The notes beneath the pieces were generated by a model that saw nothing but the letters and a program-made list of their open reading frames with translations, was not told the DNA's origin and did not search any database. A program made the translations under genes and the position numbers. From contig NZ_KK211190.1 of the NCBI RefSeq assembly GCF_000620865.1, positions 1,625,971 through 1,689,970 of the forward strand: DNA of 64,000 bases, in the 5' to 3' direction. Source of the DNA: Exiguobacterium sibiricum 7-3 (GTDB taxonomy: Bacteria > Bacillota > Bacilli > Exiguobacteriales > Exiguobacteriaceae). This document shows positions 59,321 through 64,000 of this stretch, one piece after another (the first letter of the stretch is position 1; each line of letters begins with the position of its first letter).

Positions 59321-59680
59321 TCAGCTGCGTCGACTGTATATAAACAGCGTCACCGGAAACGTCATCACCTGAATGAACAGCACACACAACAAAGCTGTTA
59401 GAACATCTTCGATGATTCCCCACTGCACGAGCATCAGAACTGCAAAAACATACACGATACTCAACGCATACGACATGTGACCACTTTTCATCTTAATCGC
59501 TTCTTGCCGTTCGTCATGCGTTTCAGCAGCCGGGAAGACCAAGTCGATCGCCAATTGACTGATTCCGACGAGGATGAGGATGATACTGTGCGGGCTCGGT
59601 CCATCAACAAGAGTCAGATAGGTACCGTAGAAAAGTAGAATAACGAACAGTAAACGATTAATCATCGGCATATATTTCAT
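59321..59680 (-). CDS. Four-helix membrane protein paired with XRE regulator
   Basis: This 119-residue protein has about four hydrophobic segments (residues 8-26, 31-50, 68-88 and 93-115) and an acidic-basic loop (ETHDERQEAIKMKSGH) typical of small membrane proteins encoded next to YozG-like XRE regulators. Function unknown. Its ATG overlaps the stop of the XRE gene, so it is translationally coupled. Confidence 0.7.
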   Translation of the reverse strand: MKYMPMINRLLFVILLFYGTYLTLVDGPSPHSIILILVGISQLAIDLVFPAAETHDERQEAIKMKSGHMSYALSIVYVFAVLMLVQWGIIEDVLTALLCVLFIQVMTFPVTLFIYSRRS

Positions 59681-59895
59681 CAGGCATCGTCTCCTTTTTC
59701 TTTCGAATCGGGTATAAAAATCGCTTCAATCGGACAATCAAACAGAGCAGCGATTGAAAACGCCAGTTCGAGTGATGGATTATAGCGTTCTTTTTCGATG
59801 GAGATAACCGTCTGCCTTGATACACCCAGTGCTTTAGCGAGTTCGCCCTGCGACCACTGACGGGCTTCCCGTAACACCTTCATTCTGTTTTTCAT
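59680..59895 (-). CDS. Small XRE family regulator (YozG-like)
   Basis: This 71-residue protein is almost only an HTH_3 domain: RQWSQGELAKALGVSRQTVISIEKERYNPSLELA (recognition helix SRQTVISIEK), with a short acidic tail. Start ATG 59895 has GAGGTG at 6 nt. It heads a two-gene unit with the membrane protein; such pairs in bacilli are autoregulatory, and the membrane protein may modulate the regulator. Confidence 0.9.
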   Translation of the reverse strand: MKNRMKVLREARQWSQGELAKALGVSRQTVISIEKERYNPSLELAFSIAALFDCPIEAIFIPDSKEKGDDA

Positions 59896-59970
59896 CCCAG
59901 CCACCTCTTACTTCCAATAATAGGTAAATCGAATCTTTGTGTCAAGTTTCCTTTACAAGCAAGATAAAAG

Positions 59971-60004
59971 AAAAACCATCCAATCCGCTTGGACTGAATG
60001 GTTG
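59971..60004 (-). terminator. Terminator of the 79-residue membrane gene
   Basis: On the minus strand the hairpin AACCATTCAGTCC / GGATTGGATGGTT is followed by a T run. Confidence 0.75.
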
Positions 60005-60008
60005 ACGA

Positions 60009-60248
60009 TCAGGATGATTTGACTGGTTGAACGGCAGTTTCCTGTTGCTTTTTTAAGTCCTGTTTCCACCAACCGGCGATGTAAAATAAAGCAGCCATTA
60101 CAAAAAAGGCCATCGGGTAATAGATCAAACCAGGCTGATGCGAAGCCTCCAATGTTAAATACATGTACGTTTCAAAGATTTTAATGACAAACAGCATGAC
60201 AATCCCGATCGCTACCGCAAGCGTACCCAACAGATAATGTTTATTCAT
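60009..60248 (-). CDS. 79-residue membrane protein, unknown
   Basis: Two hydrophobic segments (about residues 6-26 and 42-60) flank a loop with MYLTLEASHQPGLIYY, and the tail is charged. The ATG is followed by LLGTLAVAIGIVMLF. No family recognised. It lies between the XRE gene and the ABC operon as a single gene. Confidence 0.55.
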   Translation of the reverse strand: MNKHYLLGTLAVAIGIVMLFVIKIFETYMYLTLEASHQPGLIYYPMAFFVMAALFYIAGWWKQDLKKQQETAVQPVKSS

Positions 60249-60323
60249 CCTCGTCGCTCCTTCTCCATTTTTTTAAAGATACCACACCCATCCATTATTT
60301 ACCTTATAATTAAAAAAGCATAC

Positions 60324-60353
60324 AAAAAAACCTCCTTACGATGTAAAGAGGTT
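60324..60353 (-). terminator. Terminator of the ABC importer operon
   Basis: On the minus strand AACCTCTTTAC-ATC-GTAAGGAGGTT (11 bp including one G-T pair) is followed by seven T residues, directly after the last ATPase gene. Confidence 0.85.
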
Positions 60354-61148
60354 CTATTTCCGAATCGTCCGGTACCGTGGATGTGTCGCAAGTACCGCTT
60401 GTCGGATCGCTTCGACATGTCCATCCGTCGCTTCCGAAAACGACCGGAGCGTCGGGTAGTGACCGACCAGCTGACCTTGATCGAGAATCACGAACCGGTC
60501 GCTCAGTGCTTGCGCCGCCTGCACATCATGCGTGATGAAGACATAGGCGAGACCAAGCGTCTCTTTTAAACTCCGCAATAAGTCGAGAATCAGCGCTTTA
60601 TTGACCATGTCGAGACTGCTGACGGCTTCATCGAGGATAATCAGCTTCGGATTCGTCGCGATCGCCCGGGCGATACAGATCCGTTGCAACTGACCGCCGC
60701 TGAACTGATTGGGGTACTTCGTTAAATCCGTTGCTGATAAACCGACCTGTGTCATCAGCCAGCCTAACCGTTCGTCTAATGCATCGGGTGACAACCGGAG
60801 GAAATTCGTCAACGGCTCGGCGATGATCTGTCCCGCTGTCAGCTTCGGATTGACGGCCGCAAACGAATCCTGAAAGACGACCTGGATGTCTTTCCGGTAT
60901 TCCTTCGACGCTGATTCGTAAATGTCTTGTCCTTCAAACATGACCCGTCCTGCTTTGGGGCGCTCGAGTCCGAGTAAAATCCGACCGAGCGTACTTTTCC
61001 CGGCACCGCTGCGGCCGAGTAAGCCAAGACAGGTTCCGGCTTCAAGCGTCAGTGAAACGTCCTGTAATACCGTCTGCTCTGCCTGCCGCGTTAAAAACCG
61101 TTGATTGCCGTAGCGGTGGGAGACGTGTTCCAATTGCAACAGGTTCAT
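60354..61148 (-). CDS. ABC importer ATP-binding protein (DppF/NikE type)
   Basis: This 264-residue ATPase has Walker A GRSGAGKST (residues about 38-46), signature SGGQLQR, Walker B LIILDEAVSSLD and the switch His in VFITHDVQ. It powers import with its partner ATPase at 61145 through the two permeases. The gene overlaps its upstream neighbour by 4 bp. It is the last gene of a peptide/nickel-type (PepT class) operon. Confidence 0.93.
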   Translation of the reverse strand: MNLLQLEHVSHRYGNQRFLTRQAEQTVLQDVSLTLEAGTCLGLLGRSGAGKSTLGRILLGLERPKAGRVMFEGQDIYESASKEYRKDIQVVFQDSFAAVNPKLTAGQIIAEPLTNFLRLSPDALDERLGWLMTQVGLSATDLTKYPNQFSGGQLQRICIARAIATNPKLIILDEAVSSLDMVNKALILDLLRSLKETLGLAYVFITHDVQAAQALSDRFVILDQGQLVGHYPTLRSFSEATDGHVEAIRQAVLATHPRYRTIRK

Positions 61149-61939
61149 GCCTTCATCCCTCCTGCTTGAATTCCGTGTTGGGTCAGCAGTTGCCGGGTGT
61201 ACGGGTGACTCGGCCGGTCGAACAGATCAAAGACATCCGCCTGTTCGACGATTTCCCCATCCCGCATGACGAGGACATGGTCCGCCATCTCGGCGATGAC
61301 ACTCAAGTCGTGGGAGATTAAGAGAATCGCTGTGTCATATGTCGCCCGGACCTTCTCGAGATAATACAGGACCAGTTTTTGATTGTAGACGTCAAGCGCC
61401 GTCGTCGGTTCGTCGGCAATCAGGACGTGCGGACGCAGACAGACCGCGAGTGCAATCATGACCCGTTGCAACATGCCGCCGCTCAGTTCAAACGGATAGG
61501 CTTTCAGAATCCGGTCCGGCTGATCGAGATTAACTTCCCGTAATGCTTCGACCGCTCGGTTCTTCGCTTCGCGCTTACCGCACCGGTCGTGCGTCCGGAT
61601 TGTCTCCATTAATTGATGACCAATTGTATAGACCGGTGTGAAGGCACTCATCGGATTTTGCATGATGAAGGCAATCTGCCCGCCGCGGACACGCCGGAGC
61701 GTGCGGTCGGACAATGTCATCACGTCCGTCCCTTCAAGGATAATCCGTCCTGACTGACGGATGACCTTTTCGTCGAGCAGACGCAGGAGAGCCAGACTCG
61801 TCACTGTCTTACCGCAGCCGCTCTCCCCGACCAGACCGACGATTTGTCCTGCTGCCAGTGAAAAAGAAATATCACGGACGAGCGGCTGACCGTTCGTCGT
61901 TTCGATCGTCAATTGTTCGACGGATAATACAGGTTTCAT
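61145..61939 (-). CDS. ABC importer ATP-binding protein (DppD/NikD type)
   Basis: This 264-residue ATPase has Walker A GESGCGKT, signature LSGGMLQR, Walker B VLIADEPTTALD and switch His LISHDLSV. The C-terminus is of the NikD/OppD type (HPYTRQLL). ATG 61939 has AAAGGAG at 7 nt. It forms the ATPase pair with the 60354 gene. Sequence alone does not settle nickel, metallophore or peptide as substrate; NikD-like length favours a metal-type system. Confidence 0.93.
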   Translation of the reverse strand: MKPVLSVEQLTIETTNGQPLVRDISFSLAAGQIVGLVGESGCGKTVTSLALLRLLDEKVIRQSGRIILEGTDVMTLSDRTLRRVRGGQIAFIMQNPMSAFTPVYTIGHQLMETIRTHDRCGKREAKNRAVEALREVNLDQPDRILKAYPFELSGGMLQRVMIALAVCLRPHVLIADEPTTALDVYNQKLVLYYLEKVRATYDTAILLISHDLSVIAEMADHVLVMRDGEIVEQADVFDLFDRPSHPYTRQLLTQHGIQAGGMKA

Positions 61940-61962
61940 CCGAGTCTCTCCTTTCATTTCGT

Positions 61963-62808
61963 TTATTTGGTCACACCGAACCGTTCCGATAATGATTCAC
62001 CGAGCAGATTAACGCTCGCAATGACGAGCATGATCAGCAGACCGGGATATATCATCAGTTCCGGATTCGTCCGGATGTATGATTTGCCTTCGTGAATCAT
62101 TGCACCCCATTCGGCTCCCGGCGACTGAACACCCAGACCGAGGAACGACATCGCCGAGATATCCATGATTGCCCAGCCCATCTCGAGTGTCCCGATGACA
62201 AGCAACGGCGGCAGGATGTTCGGCAATAAGTGCGTCCGGAAGATTTTCCAGTGTGAGGAGCCGTTGACACGTGCCGCAGCGATGAAATTCTTTTCCTTCA
62301 GCGTCATGATCAGCCCCCGGAACATCCGGGCGTAGTAGACCCACTGGACGAGCATTAAGGCGATGATGACCTGTTTCAGTCCCGGTCCGAAAATCCCGAC
62401 GAGACCTAAGACAAGAATCAGACTCGGAAAAGCCATCACCCCGTCACAAAACCGCATCAGCAGTTGATCGACCCAGCCGCCGATGTAGCCGGCCAGTGTC
62501 CCGATCAATAACCCGATCAACAGCGATGAGGCGAAAATCAGGACGGCGAATCCGAGCGATACCCGTGCACCGTATAACAGACGTGACAATGTACAGCGTC
62601 CGAGATGATCGGTTCCGAGTGGATACGTCCAGGATGGCTCCTGCAATTTCACTGCCAGATTGACGAGATACGGATCATGCGGGGCAAGCCACGGTGCAGC
62701 CAGAGCCGCGAGAAACAACAGCCCTAAAAATACGGAACAGCCGATCAAAATCAGCCGTTGATTCGACAGGCGGTCCAGCAGACGCGGTCGTCCAAGCGGA
62801 ACATTCAT
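61963..62808 (-). CDS. ABC importer permease (DppC/NikC type)
   Basis: This 281-residue permease has six transmembrane segments, an N-terminal helix followed by the typical APWLAPHDPYLVNLAVKLQ and TDHLGRCTLSRLLYGARVS blocks, and a membrane EAA loop AARVNGSSHWKIFRTHLLPN near residue 185. It makes a heterodimer with the NikB-type permease. It overlaps that gene by 4 bp. Confidence 0.93.
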   Translation of the reverse strand: MNVPLGRPRLLDRLSNQRLILIGCSVFLGLLFLAALAAPWLAPHDPYLVNLAVKLQEPSWTYPLGTDHLGRCTLSRLLYGARVSLGFAVLIFASSLLIGLLIGTLAGYIGGWVDQLLMRFCDGVMAFPSLILVLGLVGIFGPGLKQVIIALMLVQWVYYARMFRGLIMTLKEKNFIAAARVNGSSHWKIFRTHLLPNILPPLLVIGTLEMGWAIMDISAMSFLGLGVQSPGAEWGAMIHEGKSYIRTNPELMIYPGLLIMLVIASVNLLGESLSERFGVTK

Positions 62809-63749
62809 CGTCTGTCCCCTCCTTTCCGGGCAATACGTGGATCGATTGCCAGTTGTAACAAATCAACGAGCAAACTGCTGCCGATAAATAATAAAGCAGC
62901 CAGGAACACATACCCTTGAATGATTGGCATGTCCCGGTCAAAAATCGCTTCGATGAAATAACGGCCAAATCCCGGCCACGAGAAGACGGTCTCGACGATG
63001 ATCGTCCCCGTCAACAGTTTCCCGAGGTTCATCCCGAGTCCGGTCAACATTGGCGGAATCGCGACCCGCAAGACATGTTTTCCTAAAATGATGGTTTCCC
63101 GAATGCCGCGTGTCCGGGCAAACAGGACGTACGGTTCGCGCATCGTCTCAATGACACTCGTCCGTAACAGCCGTGTATAAAGGGCAATCAGCGGCAACGC
63201 AAGCGTGATTGCCGGCAAGATGACGTGACTCGGACTGCCGATCCCGCCGACCGGTAATAAATCAAGCTGGACGGAAAAAAAGAAAATCAGCAGGTAGCCG
63301 AGCCAAAATGACGGAATCGACGCACCGATGAAGGCGATCCCCCGGCTCAAATGGTCAAAAAAACCATTCTTTCGAATTCCCGCGAGAAAGCCGAGCGGGA
63401 TACTGACGAAAATCGCTAACAACAGACTCGACAGCGCCAGCTGGACGGTCGCCGGCAAACGGAGCAACACTTCGTCGAGGACCGGTTTCCCGGAAACGTA
63501 CGATGTTCCGAAATCAAAACTTGCCAGCCGGACGACGGTCGTCACGTACTGGGTCAAAAACGACTGATCGAGTCCGAACTCTGCCCGCTTTTGCGCGAGC
63601 ACCTCTTCCGTCGGTTGGATGTGGGCGGCAGACAGATACGCTTCCGCCGGATCGACCGGTGACAAATGAATCATCGCCGTCAGTAATAAAATCGCGAGGA
63701 GCAGGATCGGAATGACCGACCCGACCCGTTTCAGAATATAGACGCCCAT
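62805..63749 (-). CDS. ABC importer permease (DppB/NikB type)
   Basis: This 314-residue permease has six transmembrane segments and the NikB/DppB marks: LSPVDPAEAYLSAAHIQPT, FGLDQSFLTQYVTTVVRL, GASIPSFWLGYLLIFFFS and the EAA-like FARTRGIRETIILGKHVLR. ATG 63749 has GGAGGTG at 8 nt. It follows the binding-protein gene with a 15-bp gap. Confidence 0.93.
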   Translation of the reverse strand: MGVYILKRVGSVIPILLLAILLLTAMIHLSPVDPAEAYLSAAHIQPTEEVLAQKRAEFGLDQSFLTQYVTTVVRLASFDFGTSYVSGKPVLDEVLLRLPATVQLALSSLLLAIFVSIPLGFLAGIRKNGFFDHLSRGIAFIGASIPSFWLGYLLIFFFSVQLDLLPVGGIGSPSHVILPAITLALPLIALYTRLLRTSVIETMREPYVLFARTRGIRETIILGKHVLRVAIPPMLTGLGMNLGKLLTGTIIVETVFSWPGFGRYFIEAIFDRDMPIIQGYVFLAALLFIGSSLLVDLLQLAIDPRIARKGGDRR

Positions 63750-63764
63750 TCCGTACACCTCCTT

Positions 63765-64000
63765 TTACTTGATGCCGATTTGAGCGAACGGGCTTTCATC
63801 ACGGTTCGCGGCAAATTTAAAGTTCGTGACACCGTTTTGATAAATCGCCATCTTTTTCAGATACGAGATCGGGACGAGGGCTCCTTGATCCTGGAGCGAC
63901 GGCAGAATCTCGGCATACATCTTCTGACGTTTCGTTTCATCAGTCGTCTTCAGGACATCTTTCATTTCCTGTAACAGTTGATCCTTGTTCGGGTAAGCGG
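63765..64000 (-). CDS. ABC importer substrate-binding protein, C-terminal fragment
   Basis: The minus-strand frame is open to the window edge, giving about 78 residues that end a class II (SBP_bac_5) binding protein: DETKRQKMYAEILPSLQDQ and GALVPISYLKKMAIYQNGVT, then FKFAANRDESPFAQIG. This fits NikA/CntA-like nickel or metallophore binders and peptide binders. Gene order (binding protein, two permeases, two ATPases) is that of nikABCDE and cnt operons. The N-terminus and promoter lie outside. Confidence 0.85.
   Translation of the reverse strand, partial: AYPNKDQLLQEMKDVLKTTDETKRQKMYAEILPSLQDQGALVPISYLKKMAIYQNGVTNFKFAANRDESPFAQIGIK

Noticed and set aside
1-64000. tRNA, rRNA, insertion sequences and integrase genes
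   Set aside because: None was recognised on either strand; no transposase or recombinase motif is present in any frame.

Overview
The window looks like chromosomal DNA of an Exiguobacterium (Bacillota), most likely the E. sibiricum / E. antarcticum / E. undae group. The strongest pointer is the gene at 3181, which matches what I remember of the E. sibiricum proton-pumping rhodopsin, including its His57, Asp85, Lys96 and Lys225. Strong AGGAGG ribosome binding sites, frequent TTG/GTG starts, a CcpA-type cre site, a Fur box and many small bacillus-type membrane proteins agree. I saw no rRNA, tRNA, CRISPR array or intact insertion sequence.

Layout. 1-3.1 kb: arsR-arsB arsenite efflux (arsB runs off the left edge) with three copies of an inverted-repeat operator, then a GNAT / VOC / small membrane protein operon. 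3.2-10.9 kb: rhodopsin, a divergent LysR regulator and MFS pump sharing a T-N11-A dyad, a chemoreceptor, a C45-type amidohydrolase and two GNAT acetyltransferases. 11-15.9 kb: a tight five-gene operon (CDF-like transporter, PepT-like peptidase, YitT protein, carrier, VLRF1/eRF1-like release factor). 16-19.2 kb: AI-2E-family exporter, DedA protein and cardiolipin synthase. 19.3-20.3 kb: an AT-rich island with mepB, preceded by an array of imperfect 15-bp repeats. 20.4-25.2 kb: a chitobiose/cellobiose-type locus, made of a GH4 phospho-glycosidase and PTS IIC, IIA and IIB on one strand, and a GntR/UTRA regulator and a ChbG deacetylase on the other. 25.4-27.6 kb: ROK repressor and MFS transporter.

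28-46 kb holds a GAF-GGDEF protein, a Fur-box siderophore uptake operon (binding lipoprotein and two permeases, no ATPase), arylamine N-acetyltransferase and Nudix genes, a DUF554 protein, a GntR/FCD regulator with an EmrE-type exporter, an MFS pump divergent from an SgrR-like regulator, flavohemoglobin hmp, another MFS pump, a MerR-controlled SDR gene with a 19-bp-spacer promoter, and a threonine aldolase. 46.8-50 kb has a membrane GGDEF protein and a compact phage-like cassette (DnaD-domain protein, M15 endolysin, SPP1-type holin) whose leader can fold in two mutually exclusive ways around its Shine-Dalgarno sequence. 50-60 kb is a patchwork of resistance-type and small genes: a nucleotidyltransferase-like protein, rifampin ADP-ribosyltransferase arr followed by a frameshifted DUF402 gene, a third GGDEF protein, an MFS pump, DinB, MarR and XRE proteins. 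The right edge (60.4-64 kb) is a nikABCDE/cnt-like ABC importer whose binding-protein gene is cut by the window.

Together the region is accessory-rich: many exporters each paired with a local regulator, stress and detoxification functions (arsenite, NO, rifampin), three diguanylate cyclases and sugar and metal uptake. The observations I rate highest are the lysis cassette with its dual-hairpin leader, the repeat array beside mepB, the five-gene operon containing a release-factor-like protein, and an orphan terminator hairpin upstream of the third GGDEF gene.
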